DNA of 64,000 bases from CAVORB01 sp963736235 (lineage in GTDB: Bacteria > Pseudomonadota > Gammaproteobacteria > Chromatiales > Chromatiaceae), in contig CAVTOR010000031.1 of the NCBI GenBank assembly GCA_963736235.1, positions 186,001-250,000 of the forward strand, read 5' to 3'. Positions 17,558 to 27,381 of this stretch are shown one piece after another. The position numbers and the translations under genes are program-made. Numbering within the stretch: position 1 is the first letter of the stretch; each line of letters begins with the position of its first letter. The notes under the pieces are model-generated. The model saw only the letters and a program-made list of their open reading frames with translations, was not told where the DNA came from and searched no databases.

Positions 17558-18304
17558 GTGATTTTGCCTGCATTCCTGCTGCCGGTCCTTGCCGTCGCGT
17601 TTCTCGCCGGTTTGATTCAGGGGCTATCGGGCTTCGGCTCCGCACTGGTCGCCGTGCCCCTGCTCTTGATGTTGCTCCCGGCGGAAACGGTTGTTCCCTT
17701 GATGGCGTTGCTGGGGCTCGCGATTTCCGCCTTCAACCTGCCCCATCTGCATCATGCGGTGCAATTCGCGCCCGTGGCCCGTCTGCTCGCGGGCTACCTG
17801 CTTGGCACGCCCGTAGGACTCTTCTTCCTAACCCGCGCCCCGGAGAACCTGGTCCTCGGTACGCTCGGGCTCTTGATCAGTGCGTACGCCCTGCTCGCCC
17901 TGCTCGGACGACAACCTCGTTCCGCCTGGCTTCGAAATCGGCGAATCGGCCTCGGTGCCATATCGGGAGCTTTGGGTGCGGCATTCAGCACCAACGGGCC
18001 GCCGGTCATCCTTCACGTGACCGCACATACGGAGTGGGAGCCCGACCGGCAGAAGGCAACGCTCGTACTCTTCTTTCTGCTCTCAAGTGGAATAACGGTC
18101 CTGGCCCACGCCGCGGGCGGGCTAGTCACGCGAGAGGTATTGCGTTGGTTCCTTTGGAGCACCCCGGTGCTGCTGCTCGGGACCCTGACCGGCATCTGGT
18201 TGTATCGAAGGGTCGGCGAGCACGGCTACCGGCGACTAACCTACGGGCTCGTGCTGGCAATGGGAGCGATGCTCCTCGCGCGCTCCCTGAGCCGTCTGGC
18301 ATGA
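17558..18304 (+). CDS. TauE/SafE-family membrane permease
   Basis: The 248-residue protein has about eight membrane helices. The N-terminal GLIQGLSGFGSALVAVPLLL and the middle GAISGALGAAFSTNGPPVIL are the paired family signatures. TauE/SafE proteins are proposed to export sulfite, sulfoacetate or related organosulfur anions. With sulfur-globule genes next door an export role for sulfite is plausible, but this family also has other substrates. The start is GTG 17558, which leaves about 100 bp from the upstream gene. Confidence 0.8.
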   Translation: MILPAFLLPVLAVAFLAGLIQGLSGFGSALVAVPLLLMLLPAETVVPLMALLGLAISAFNLPHLHHAVQFAPVARLLAGYLLGTPVGLFFLTRAPENLVLGTLGLLISAYALLALLGRQPRSAWLRNRRIGLGAISGALGAAFSTNGPPVILHVTAHTEWEPDRQKATLVLFFLLSSGITVLAHAAGGLVTREVLRWFLWSTPVLLLGTLTGIWLYRRVGEHGYRRLTYGLVLAMGAMLLARSLSRLA

Positions 18305-18392
18305 CAATTGGTAGCCCAAGCTCACGGCAACCGCTTGACGCGGCGTGGTTTCGCGCGCCGCAGACGGAGCGCAAGGGGCGAGAAAACCGGGC

Positions 18393-19445
18393 CTAGCCAA
18401 GCACCTGAAACAGCGTGCTCTGGTGGCGGGAATGGGCGCAGACGTGACACAACGCATCGCGCTCGCTTCCCCCGTCGGGCCGGTGAAAGGGGACACCACA
18501 GGACGGGCAGCGCCGCTGCTCCAAGCGCAAAAAACGCTGGGCCTCCGCCTCGAGCGTGGAGATTGTCGCCGCCTGCGCGGTGCATACGTCGACACAGATG
18601 CCGCAGCCCGTGCAACCGCTAGGATCGAACCAGTAGGCATCCGGCTCGACCCGGATGACCTCATGAGGACAGAGCCGCGCGCAAGCATCGCAGCCGGTAC
18701 AGCGCTCCGGATCGACATGGGGCGCATGGAGACTGAGGCCGCCATCTTCTCGTGTTGGAAGCAAACGGCCGGGGGGCACGAAGCGACGGACACCGGACTC
18801 GGCCCGTTCCGCGAACTCCGCGGCGGTATCGGCTGCAGCGGTGAGGACGCCCCGAAAAAACGCGCGGCGGCCGAGCGCCTTGTCGCGATGCGCGGCGCTG
18901 GCCGCCAACAGACCGGCCCTCCACTGCTCCGGTCCCAGGAGTTCGAGATCAAGGGATTCCAACCCGCGATTGGCGATGAGAGTAGAAGCCTGGTCGGTAC
19001 TCGCCTCGACGCGGCTCACGCCCCCGCGCGGACAGGCATCACAATCGCCCAGGCAAAGCCGTATCCGACGTACGCCGTCCCGATACAAGCCGAGCAAGGC
19101 ACGCACGCCCAAGACGTGCGCACAGGGAACAACCCCCGGCCCTTCAACGCAGGCCCGACTGCAGGCCAGAAACGCCGTCTCCGCACCCTCTACGCGATAA
19201 CGCAGCGGCGCATGATGCTCTAGGATCGCACCCTCCGGGCAGGCGGGAGCGCACAACCCGCAGCCGTCGCACCGATCGGAGTCGATGCCAAGGCGCTCGT
19301 CGTCGATGACCCAGGCACGCGTGGGACAAGCCGCCACGCAAGCCCGGCAGCTCGCTTGCTCCATACGGGAATGGACGCAGCGTTCGCCAACGACGTCCGG
19401 AATTAGCGCCTCATCCGACGCAAGCCGGCCGAAACCGGTCTCCAT
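18393..19445 (-). CDS. Multi-cluster 4Fe-4S ferredoxin-like protein
   Basis: The 350-residue protein is rich in Cys motifs. It has an N-terminal pair (SCRACVAACP and CDGCGLCAPACPEG), central Cys clusters (LACSRACVEGPGVVPC and CLGDCDACPRGG), a C-terminal pair (CTGCDACARLCPHE and CTGCGICVDVCTAQ) and a final CPSCGVPFH...CHVCAHSRH, which looks like a zinc ribbon. No signal peptide is present, so it is probably cytoplasmic. It is the last gene of the molybdoenzyme operon, 5 bp after the TorD-like chaperone gene, and could act in maturation of, or electron supply to, the enzyme. The arrangement is not one I can name. Confidence 0.7.
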   Translation of the reverse strand: METGFGRLASDEALIPDVVGERCVHSRMEQASCRACVAACPTRAWVIDDERLGIDSDRCDGCGLCAPACPEGAILEHHAPLRYRVEGAETAFLACSRACVEGPGVVPCAHVLGVRALLGLYRDGVRRIRLCLGDCDACPRGGVSRVEASTDQASTLIANRGLESLDLELLGPEQWRAGLLAASAAHRDKALGRRAFFRGVLTAAADTAAEFAERAESGVRRFVPPGRLLPTREDGGLSLHAPHVDPERCTGCDACARLCPHEVIRVEPDAYWFDPSGCTGCGICVDVCTAQAATISTLEAEAQRFLRLEQRRCPSCGVPFHRPDGGSERDALCHVCAHSRHQSTLFQVLG

Positions 19446-19450
19446 GGGCG

Positions 19451-20224
19451 CTACCAGGTGGGCGCTACGCCAGGGACGTAGGGGCCGGCAACATCCACCG
19501 CGACGGCCTTTGCGGGACGCATACGCTCGTCGATCTCCTCCGTGGAGGGCCGGGGGCTGTCGAGGATCTCGGCCAGCAACTCGCGCAACTCGTCGAGGTA
19601 CGCCCCGGTCAGCAACGCGAGCCCGGCATAAAAGCCGGTATCACAGCGGGCCGCGACCCGCTGCGCGAACTGATCGACCCAACGCAACGGATGCTCGTCC
19701 ATGAAGGTTGCGGCGTCCTCCAAGGGTGCTTCCTGTTCCTCCGAGCCCAGCAGATGGGCGAGGAAACGCAGCTCGTTGACCAGATGGTCGTCGGTGCGCG
19801 CACGCCAGTCCTCCACCCCGATGCCATAACGCCGGTACCATTCCCGAACCCGGAACATCGGCTCCTGCATGGTGAGGTTGTCCTCGTCGAGCCAGACCGA
19901 CTCGCAAGGCGATGCGCGCAAACCATAGGTGAGATAAATATCCGCGAAATCCGCGGCAAGCCGGTCCAGGGCATCCTGCCCCAGCGAGGTCGGGATCTCG
20001 GTGAGGCCCTGGCGCAGCAGGGCCAGGGCCTCCCTCCCCCTCTCCTTCTGTAGACGCAAACCGAGGAAATCTTCATAGCAGTCCTGCCACAACGACAGGA
20101 CCAACGGCGGATCGAGCTCCCTCTCGTGCAGCGTCGCCAAGGCCAGCAGGTCCTCAGCGGCGGCCGCCCGAAACCGCTCGACCACGCCGGATGCCGAAAC
20201 GCTGACAGTGGATGCCACGCTCAT
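19451..20224 (-). CDS. TorD/DmsD-family chaperone for the molybdoenzyme
   Basis: The 257-residue all-helical protein has the TorD-family layout, including LAADFADIYLTYGLRASPCESV and a later helix with HLVNELRFLAHLL. These chaperones bind the Tat signal of a molybdoenzyme and hold it for cofactor insertion. Its start overlaps the stop of the Fe-S subunit gene (ATGA, 20221-20224), so it is translationally coupled. The natural client is the Tat-dependent DmsA-like enzyme encoded two genes upstream. Confidence 0.85.
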   Translation of the reverse strand: MSVASTVSVSASGVVERFRAAAAEDLLALATLHERELDPPLVLSLWQDCYEDFLGLRLQKERGREALALLRQGLTEIPTSLGQDALDRLAADFADIYLTYGLRASPCESVWLDEDNLTMQEPMFRVREWYRRYGIGVEDWRARTDDHLVNELRFLAHLLGSEEQEAPLEDAATFMDEHPLRWVDQFAQRVAARCDTGFYAGLALLTGAYLDELRELLAEILDSPRPSTEEIDERMRPAKAVAVDVAGPYVPGVAPTW

Positions 20225-20889
20225 TGGTCCACCTTACCCTTGCTGTGGGCCACGAACACGATGGACGGGTTCGTAAGCTCCGGATTGGCGAAGTTCTTCA
20301 CCGCCCGTATCGGCTCCTCCTGGGGACCGATGGCCTTCGTCGGGTACTTGTTCTCCCGCAACAGGTCGATGGGTCCAACGTCCAGGGTTCGCATCATGCA
20401 CGCCATGACGCAGTAGGGTTTGCGCCCGGCCTCGATCTCGTCCACGCACAGATTGCACTTGGAGACGATGTTTTGCTCCGGGATGAACTGCGGAGCCCCG
20501 TAAGGACAGGCCGCCTCACACCGCCGGCAGCCGATGCAGAGCGTCGAGTCGATATCGACGATGCCGTTGTCCTTGCGCTTCCAAATGGCGCCGGTCGGGC
20601 AGGTCGGCAGACAAGCCGGTTCTGCACAGTGATTGCAGGACACGTTTACCTTGTATGCGTAGACCTCGGGGTAGGTCCCGCCCTCGATGTACTGCACGCG
20701 GCGGAAACGTGGCCCCGCCGGCAATCCGTTCTTGTCCTTGCAGGCGATCTCGCAGGCGCGGCAACCGATGCAGTCCACATTGTTGTGCACGAATCCGAGC
20801 TGCATCTCGGGCACCACAGGAGTGTAGGTCTCCTTCTTCCGGCGCTTGACGGCCTCTTTGATCTTGGCCTGGTCTTTGTTTTCAGCCAT
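20221..20889 (-). CDS. DmsB/PsrB-like 4x[4Fe-4S] electron-transfer subunit
   Basis: The 222-residue protein has four ferredoxin-type Cys groups: CIGCRACEIACKD, CNHCAEPACLPTCPTGA, CIGCRRCEAACPYGAP and CNLCVDEIEAG...CVMACM. The spacing and flanking residues (SCNHC, YGAPQF, GPIDLL) closely follow DmsB. There is no signal peptide, so it is probably co-exported with the Tat-dependent catalytic subunit. No DmsC/NrfD-type membrane subunit is encoded in the operon; the pentahaem cytochrome may be the next electron carrier. Confidence 0.9.
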   Translation of the reverse strand: MAENKDQAKIKEAVKRRKKETYTPVVPEMQLGFVHNNVDCIGCRACEIACKDKNGLPAGPRFRRVQYIEGGTYPEVYAYKVNVSCNHCAEPACLPTCPTGAIWKRKDNGIVDIDSTLCIGCRRCEAACPYGAPQFIPEQNIVSKCNLCVDEIEAGRKPYCVMACMMRTLDVGPIDLLRENKYPTKAIGPQEEPIRAVKNFANPELTNPSIVFVAHSKGKVDQ

Positions 20890-20909
20890 GGGTAGATCCT
20901 CCGAAACCG

Positions 20910-23495
20910 TTAGAGTTCACGCCGGAAGACGTGTGCGCGGGAGGTTGCAAGCCTGTCCCACCCGGGCCTGTGCTCCAGGTCCGTCTTGCGGATATTGCAG
21001 AGGACCGTGTTGTACGCGAAGGCCCCTGCCGGGCTGGGCTCGTCGAGGGTCAGCATGTCGGGATTTCCCGCACGGTCGACGCCGCCGTCGTCAAGATCGA
21101 TCCACGCCCCCTCGTGGAGCACGATCACGCCGGGCATGCAGCGCTCGGTGACGTACACGGGCACGACCACGATACCGCGTTCGTTCCAGAGCTCGACGAT
21201 GTCACCAGTTTTGATGCCGAGCTTCTTGGCATCGGATGCGTTCACCGTGACTTCCTGCTCGTAGGTCTCACGCAGCCAAGAGCAATTGTTGAAGATCGAG
21301 TGCGTACGCCAGCGCGGATGGGGCGAGATCAAGTGGAACGGGTACTCCGCTGTCTTCGGGCTGTTGAGCGACTCCCAGGGCTCGATCCACTTGGGGATCG
21401 ACGGGATATGGTAGCCGTAGCGCGTCTTGGTCCAATCCTCGACGTTGGCGAGCTCCGAGGACAGGATCTCGATCTTGCCCGACGGCGTGCCAAAGGGGGT
21501 GCCGTTCTCGATCTGATCGCGGAAGGCTACATGGGGCTTGTCGAGTATGAACTTGTAGACGCCGTAATTCTTGAACTCGTCCCAAGACATGTCGACATGC
21601 TGGTGGTGCATGACCTTGCTCTCCCACCACTCGCGCAGGTAGGCCTCGTCGACCGCGTCCGGGTTGAGGAAGTAGCTGCGGTCTGCCTTCGGGTTGTAGG
21701 TTCTGCCGAAGTTGTCGCCCATGCCGGTCTTGTGGCCGATGCGGTAGGCCAATTCCGTGAAGATCTGCAAATCCGTCTTGGACTCGCCCATCGGCTCGAT
21801 CACCTTGGGCCGATGGATGTAGTAGTGCCCCTTGTACCAGGGCAGCGCCACGTCATGACGCTCGAAGTGGGTGGCCACCGGCAGGAGGACGTCTGCGTAG
21901 AGACCAGACGGGGTGATGGTGGAGTCCATGCACACCACCAACTCCAACTTGTTCATGGCCTCGATTTCTTTATTGATGTTCGTGAGCTGATTGAACCAGT
22001 CAGAGCCCTGCCAGAAGATGCCCTTGATGTTGGGAATCACCCCGTCCATGTTGTCTTGGCGCGGCCACAGACCGGCCTCTTCGCGCGACACGTTCGGGTA
22101 GTTCAGTACGATGTGCGCCCAACGATCGGACTTGATGGAGGCGAACCAGATATTCGAGTACTGGTCGTAGGGATAGGCCACGGCCTCCGCGTGCCAGGCC
22201 TTGCCGACGCCCTCGGCCGAACCTCCCAGGACACCGATATTGCCTGTCATCGCCTGCAAGGCCGCGGCCATCCGGTTGTACTGTTCGCCGTAGGCGTTGC
22301 GTCCCGGGGCCCAGGAGGCCTTGAGCGCCGCCGGCTTGGTGGTGGCGTACATGTCCGCAAGCTTCTTGATGTCCTCGGCGGACACGCCGCAGATCTCCGC
22401 GGCCCACTCTGGCGTCTTGGGCTGGCCGTCGTACGTGCCCAGGATATAGTCCTTGAAGTTCTCCTGGCCGTTGACGCTGCGCGGCGCCCACTCGGGCATG
22501 GTTCCTTGGTCCATGCCCATGCAGAATCGGTTGATGAAATCCTGGTTCTGCAGCTCGTTGACGAAGATGTAATGGGCCATGCCGGCCATCATGGCCGCGT
22601 CCGTGTTCGGCTTGATCGGAATCCACCAGGCGTCGTAGACGGCGGCGGAATCCGTATATTGGGGGTCCACCAGCACGAACTTGCAGCCGCGCTGCTTGGC
22701 GAGCCGCATGTAGTAGAAGGTGTTGCCGCCGTGGAAGGTGTAGGCGGGGTTCCAGCCCCACATGATCATCAGCTTCGAGTCGGCGAAGGTGTCGTCCTCG
22801 TTACCGTCCTCGATGGTGCCGAAGGTCCAGCGGGAGCTGGTCGTGGTGCCCTGGTACGAGGGAACCGACCAGGAACTGGTGCGGCAGCTGAACATGCCAA
22901 GGAAGCGCCCGAGCAGGCCCTCGATCTGATCCGACTTGTGCAGGACGCCATAGGACGCGCCGGCGTAGCTCTGGTCGAGGAGCGCGGTGGGGCCGTAGTT
23001 CTGCTTGAGCTCGATCATCTTGTTGGCGACGAACTCCAGCGCCTCGTCCCAGCTGACGCGCTTGAACTTGCCCTCGCCCCGCTTGCCCACCCGCACCATG
23101 GGGTAAAGCAGACGCTCGGGGGAATACAGACGCTGGCGATAGGAGCGCCCGCGCAGGCAACCGCGGACCTGCGGCTCCTCCTCGGTGTCCTTGCCGAAGA
23201 AACCACCGCGCTGGTAGCGACCGTCATCGGTGGAAATGCGCACGATGACGTCGCCCTTCTTGTGCGCCACCAGCATGTGGCGCGAGCCGCAGTTGTGGGC
23301 GCAGCTCGTCACCACCGTCTGCAACTCGTCGTCACGCGGATAGGGCTCGTAGGCAAAGGCCTCGGCATCCTTGGTCTTGACCAGGCCGCCCGCGCTCAGG
23401 GCCGCCGCGCTCGCGGCGGTGGACTTCAGAAAGGTCCTCCGAGTCACGTTGAGGCAAGACTCGAGGAAAGAGAGATCGTTGGTGTCTTTCATCAC
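20910..23495 (-). CDS. DmsA-like molybdopterin oxidoreductase, Tat-exported catalytic subunit
   Basis: The 861-residue DMSO-reductase-family enzyme begins with a twin-arginine signal (TRRTFLKS, residues 18-25) after an unusually long n-region. The [4Fe-4S] site is C65-x3-C69-x3-H73 with a fourth Cys in QVRGCLRGRS; DmsA has Cys where this protein has His73. Mo-bis-MGD motifs include IMWGWNPAYTFHG, VLVDPQYTDSA and the C-terminal HPRWRTHS and GVIVLHEGAWIDLDDGGVD, the last like DmsA. The Mo ligand should lie near GMFSCRTSSWSV, but I cannot decide between Ser and Cys. The substrate is unknown: DMSO-type S-oxides, methionine sulfoxide or an inorganic sulfur compound are possible. Confidence 0.9.
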   Translation of the reverse strand: MMKDTNDLSFLESCLNVTRRTFLKSTAASAAALSAGGLVKTKDAEAFAYEPYPRDDELQTVVTSCAHNCGSRHMLVAHKKGDVIVRISTDDGRYQRGGFFGKDTEEEPQVRGCLRGRSYRQRLYSPERLLYPMVRVGKRGEGKFKRVSWDEALEFVANKMIELKQNYGPTALLDQSYAGASYGVLHKSDQIEGLLGRFLGMFSCRTSSWSVPSYQGTTTSSRWTFGTIEDGNEDDTFADSKLMIMWGWNPAYTFHGGNTFYYMRLAKQRGCKFVLVDPQYTDSAAVYDAWWIPIKPNTDAAMMAGMAHYIFVNELQNQDFINRFCMGMDQGTMPEWAPRSVNGQENFKDYILGTYDGQPKTPEWAAEICGVSAEDIKKLADMYATTKPAALKASWAPGRNAYGEQYNRMAAALQAMTGNIGVLGGSAEGVGKAWHAEAVAYPYDQYSNIWFASIKSDRWAHIVLNYPNVSREEAGLWPRQDNMDGVIPNIKGIFWQGSDWFNQLTNINKEIEAMNKLELVVCMDSTITPSGLYADVLLPVATHFERHDVALPWYKGHYYIHRPKVIEPMGESKTDLQIFTELAYRIGHKTGMGDNFGRTYNPKADRSYFLNPDAVDEAYLREWWESKVMHHQHVDMSWDEFKNYGVYKFILDKPHVAFRDQIENGTPFGTPSGKIEILSSELANVEDWTKTRYGYHIPSIPKWIEPWESLNSPKTAEYPFHLISPHPRWRTHSIFNNCSWLRETYEQEVTVNASDAKKLGIKTGDIVELWNERGIVVVPVYVTERCMPGVIVLHEGAWIDLDDGGVDRAGNPDMLTLDEPSPAGAFAYNTVLCNIRKTDLEHRPGWDRLATSRAHVFRREL

Positions 23496-24304
23496 TTGTC
23501 ACCCTGCTGCGGCGCTTGGGTCTCAGGCGGATTCATCCCGACGAGGAACCGGGCCTCGGACTGGGTCGGGCGGTCCTTGGCCCACTCGGGGGCAGGCTCC
23601 GGCATGCCCGGCCAGGGATTGCGCGGATAGGGATAACTGATTCGGTACCAGGAACGGCCGCCGTGACAGCCGTAGCAGGCATCCCCTCCCTCCTTGGCCA
23701 AGTCCTCGATCGCCTGGGGTTTGAGGTAATTGACGTTGTGCCGATTGGTCCGGAAGGCCGTGTGGCACAACATGCAGTTATTCTGGAAGGCAGCGCCGAA
23801 CTCAGGCCAGGGTCCTGGCACGCCCATGCTCTCGTAGGGAAATTTCCCGTGACACATCAGACAGATGTTGGGGTCGACGTGCTTACGCTGCGTGAGCGTC
23901 GTGTCACCTCCGGCGTGGGACATCGCGGTCTCCTCGCGCGGGTCGTTCCCCTGGTGGCAGGTGTTGCACTTGAGGTCCATCACCTGCTTCGCGTAATCGG
24001 TTACCAGATGTCGGCGGTGGAGGGTCTCCTGATCGCCCTGATAGGTATCCAGGGTCTGATACCAAGCCAACGCCTCGCTCGGCTTGACGCCGGCCGGCGA
24101 CTCGGAGCGAATGCTCGCCTCCAACACCTCAGCGTGGCAGTCGAGACACTGGGCATCCGTGGCGGTCTCGATCGCGGGTTTGAAATGCAGCGGGTGCCAC
24201 CTCGCTCGCTCGTAATCGAGCCCAGGCCCGGCTTGGGGACCTGCCTGCACCGTCACCCAAACCAGCAGAGAAATCAATGCCAACGATAGGCTGGTCTTCA
24301 ACAT
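23492..24304 (-). CDS. Periplasmic pentahaem cytochrome c
   Basis: The protein (about 270 residues) has a signal peptide (LKTSLSLALISLLVWVTVQA) and five CxxCH haem sites: CLDCH, CNTCH, CLMCH, CMLCH and CYGCH. Several extra His residues could be distal ligands. ATG 24304 is used; an in-frame GTG lies three bases upstream. Its stop overlaps the start of the DmsA-like gene (ATGA), a strong sign that it works with that enzyme as electron donor or acceptor, replacing the missing membrane quinol subunit. I do not recognise the exact family. Confidence 0.88.
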   Translation of the reverse strand: MLKTSLSLALISLLVWVTVQAGPQAGPGLDYERARWHPLHFKPAIETATDAQCLDCHAEVLEASIRSESPAGVKPSEALAWYQTLDTYQGDQETLHRRHLVTDYAKQVMDLKCNTCHQGNDPREETAMSHAGGDTTLTQRKHVDPNICLMCHGKFPYESMGVPGPWPEFGAAFQNNCMLCHTAFRTNRHNVNYLKPQAIEDLAKEGGDACYGCHGGRSWYRISYPYPRNPWPGMPEPAPEWAKDRPTQSEARFLVGMNPPETQAPQQGDK

Positions 24305-24422
24305 CACGCGGGTCCTCTAACGCTCTGCTCCGGCCACGCTAGCGCTCGCTCGCGCCGGAAAAACGGCACGTCCTTGTGCGAAAGGCTTGCGGATCCATCT
24401 GCTGTTCTGGTTTTCGGGTCGA

Positions 24423-25707
<1,285 letters not shown>

Positions 25708-25749
25708 TACGCTTCCTCCAAGTGATTGTCGAATGCCAGGACGACGCGA

Positions 25750-26049
25750 CTACTGCTGATACCAGCCACGGATATCGTATGGCGCGTACATTCCCGGATG
25801 GTTAAAGGGGGTATGCCAGTTCCCTTGGTCTTCAAGGAACCGCAGGCTGTTCGGATACGGCTCGCTGACTCCCGTCAGCGCGTGCGTGAACCAGCTCGGG
25901 TCCCTGTGCACCTCGAGTATCACCGGCGCCCCCTGCGGACGTTGATAGGGTTGCGTCCCCGCGATGGGGAGTTGACCGCCAGACGAGGCAAAGGCGCCTT
26001 GCCCGCAAACGGCGACAAACAGGGCAATCGTGGTAGATTTCGCGCTCAT
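25750..26049 (-). CDS. Small secreted protein, first gene of the molybdoenzyme operon
   Basis: The 99-residue protein has a signal peptide (TTIALFVAVCGQGAFA) and a mature part rich in Pro, Tyr and Trp with the segments IAGTQPYQRPQGAPVI, SEPYPNSLRFLEDQGNWHTP and a C-terminal MYAPYDIRGWYQQ. I do not recognise it. It is the first gene downstream of the sigma-54-type promoter at 26150-26165 and ends 42 bp before the Met-rich protein gene, so it belongs to that operon. Confidence 0.7.
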   Translation of the reverse strand: MSAKSTTIALFVAVCGQGAFASSGGQLPIAGTQPYQRPQGAPVILEVHRDPSWFTHALTGVSEPYPNSLRFLEDQGNWHTPFNHPGMYAPYDIRGWYQQ

Positions 26050-26601
26050 TTCGCTATGACCTCCAATTAACCTCGCCTCGGCGACCCCATCCGAGCGATT
26101 CGCAGTCCACCTCTGGACCGCGTCGCCCTCCGCGACCGCCTGGCATTAGTGCAGCCTTCGTGCCAATTCAAGCTGGGCCGTGATTAGATCTTGTTTTGCA
26201 GACTCTTTTCGCGCTTTCCAGGTTGAGGTGGGGGCGCCGCCTTCCCAACACCTTCTGACGCTTTGTCACAAGCAATCGCTAATGGAGCACGGTACGCGCA
26301 GCGGCAATGCGGTTGAGACCTAGAGAGGGAGGATAGACGGAGGCGACTAAATTGAATTGCGCTCAATCAGTTATTAGGCCTATTACACCGGCGGACTCAA
26401 GGAAAGACATGGCCCGGAAACCGGCTCGACACCACCCCTGCCATCGTGTCAGTTAGGGAATTCCCCCGGGGGCGGGGACCGCTCGGGGGCATGACTCGCT
26501 GTCGGCGCGGCCCTTCGGAAAGCGCCGGTCAATGTAAGCGCTTCCCGCCGCACATGGATGTGTGCTGATTTCGGCCAGGACGGCCAACAATCATCGTCAA
26601 C
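26050..26601. other. Intergenic region with sigma-54 promoter, inverted repeat and dispersed repeat
   Basis: I see no gene in these 552 bases. The right half contains a copy of the dispersed repeat. At 26351-26367 ATTGA-ATTGCGC-TCAAT is an inverted repeat that could bind an activator; it lies about 190 bp upstream of the sigma-54-type promoter at 26150-26165, a distance typical for NtrC-type enhancer sites. Confidence 0.4.
26150..26165 (-). promoter_or_regulatory. Sigma-54 (-24/-12) promoter of the molybdoenzyme operon
   Basis: The minus strand reads TGGCACGAAGGCTGCA, which matches the RpoN consensus TGGCACG-N4-TTGC except for one base, with the invariant GG and GC separated by exactly ten bases. 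Transcription would start near 26138, giving a leader of about 90 nt before the ATG at 26049. An NtrC-type activator gene lies 3.4 kb away. Confidence 0.75.
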
Positions 26602-26602
26602 C
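26525..26602 (+). repeat. Dispersed intergenic repeat, short composite copy
   Basis: GCGCTTCCCGCCGCACATGG then ATGTGTGCTGATTTCGGCCA and GGACGGCCAACAATCATCG. This joins the two end modules of the longer copy at 11450-11595 without its middle part. It lies directly after the stop of the gene at 26602-27381. Confidence 0.6.
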
Positions 26603-27381
26603 TAGTTCAGAACGACGACCCGCCCGTCCTCGGCGTTGATCGCGATCTGATGCCTGAGCTCATGGGGTGGACGGGCATCCACGATGCTCACCAGAAACAC
26701 GCGAAAGATCCTGCGAATGCGGCCTACTGTTAAGCCAGCGCCGTCGACGGAGGACAGCCAGGCATCCGCAATGATCTTCGCCTCGGACCAGACATCAACC
26801 GGAAGCTCGAGTTCTCCCGCGCTTACCGGCGCGGGGACATGGCCTTGGCAGGGCATCGGCGGTGACTTCTGCTCCGCCACCGCGCCTTCGCCCCGGGGAT
26901 AGAGCAAGAGCGAGCCGTCGGCTGTTCGCTCCACGCGCCAGCCGCGCTGCGACAGAAGATCGTCGAGTGTCATCTGCGGTTCCGAAGGGGGCTCAGCCGG
27001 CTGCTCGTCGGCGGCCGCGGATGCGCCTTCCCCGGTTAACGGCGGGTACAGGAGCGTTGATCCATCGGGTGCGACCTCGACGCGCCAACCGCTACCGCGG
27101 AGGCGTTCCCAGAGCTGTGTCGGCGACTCCGGCGCCACCGGCTCGGGACGCGCGCCCGCCGGTTCGGCGCCGGTCGGCGCATCCGCCCCACCCGCATCCC
27201 GCTGCGTCGCCCGCAGCTCCACGGTTCCATCGGCGAGGCGCTGCGCCTCCCAACCCGCCGTCTCGAGCGCCCGACGGAGAGCACCCGAGGCACTTTCGTC
27301 GCCGCTGGCATTTCCGGCAAGCAGCAGAAGTCCGATCACGGATATCAGCCCCAATCCACCTCGTCGATCCATACGATTCAT
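26602..27381 (-). CDS. Secreted protein with repeated GW-DG-LLYP modules
   Basis: The 259-residue protein has a signal peptide (LGLISVIGLLLLAGNASG). It contains three related modules of about 25 residues: ALETAGWEAQRLADGTVELR, RLRGSGWRVEVAPDGSTLLYP and LLSQRGWRVERTADGSLLLYP, separated by Ala/Pro/Glu-rich linkers. The C-terminal part (VWSEAKIIADAWLSSVDGAG to HQIAINAEDGRVVVLN) looks like a small separate domain, somewhat PepSY-like. The module core DG-x-LLYP is also found twice in the Met-rich repeat protein (TPDGQIFFYP), linking the two genes. A sigma-54-type promoter precedes it. The function is unknown. Confidence 0.75.
   Translation of the reverse strand: MNRMDRRGGLGLISVIGLLLLAGNASGDESASGALRRALETAGWEAQRLADGTVELRATQRDAGGADAPTGAEPAGARPEPVAPESPTQLWERLRGSGWRVEVAPDGSTLLYPPLTGEGASAAADEQPAEPPSEPQMTLDDLLSQRGWRVERTADGSLLLYPRGEGAVAEQKSPPMPCQGHVPAPVSAGELELPVDVWSEAKIIADAWLSSVDGAGLTVGRIRRIFRVFLVSIVDARPPHELRHQIAINAEDGRVVVLN

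Noticed and set aside
24365..24380. GCACGTCCTTGTGC as another copy of the dispersed-repeat palindrome
   Set aside because: Only the short palindromic core is similar and no flanking module matches, so chance similarity is likely.
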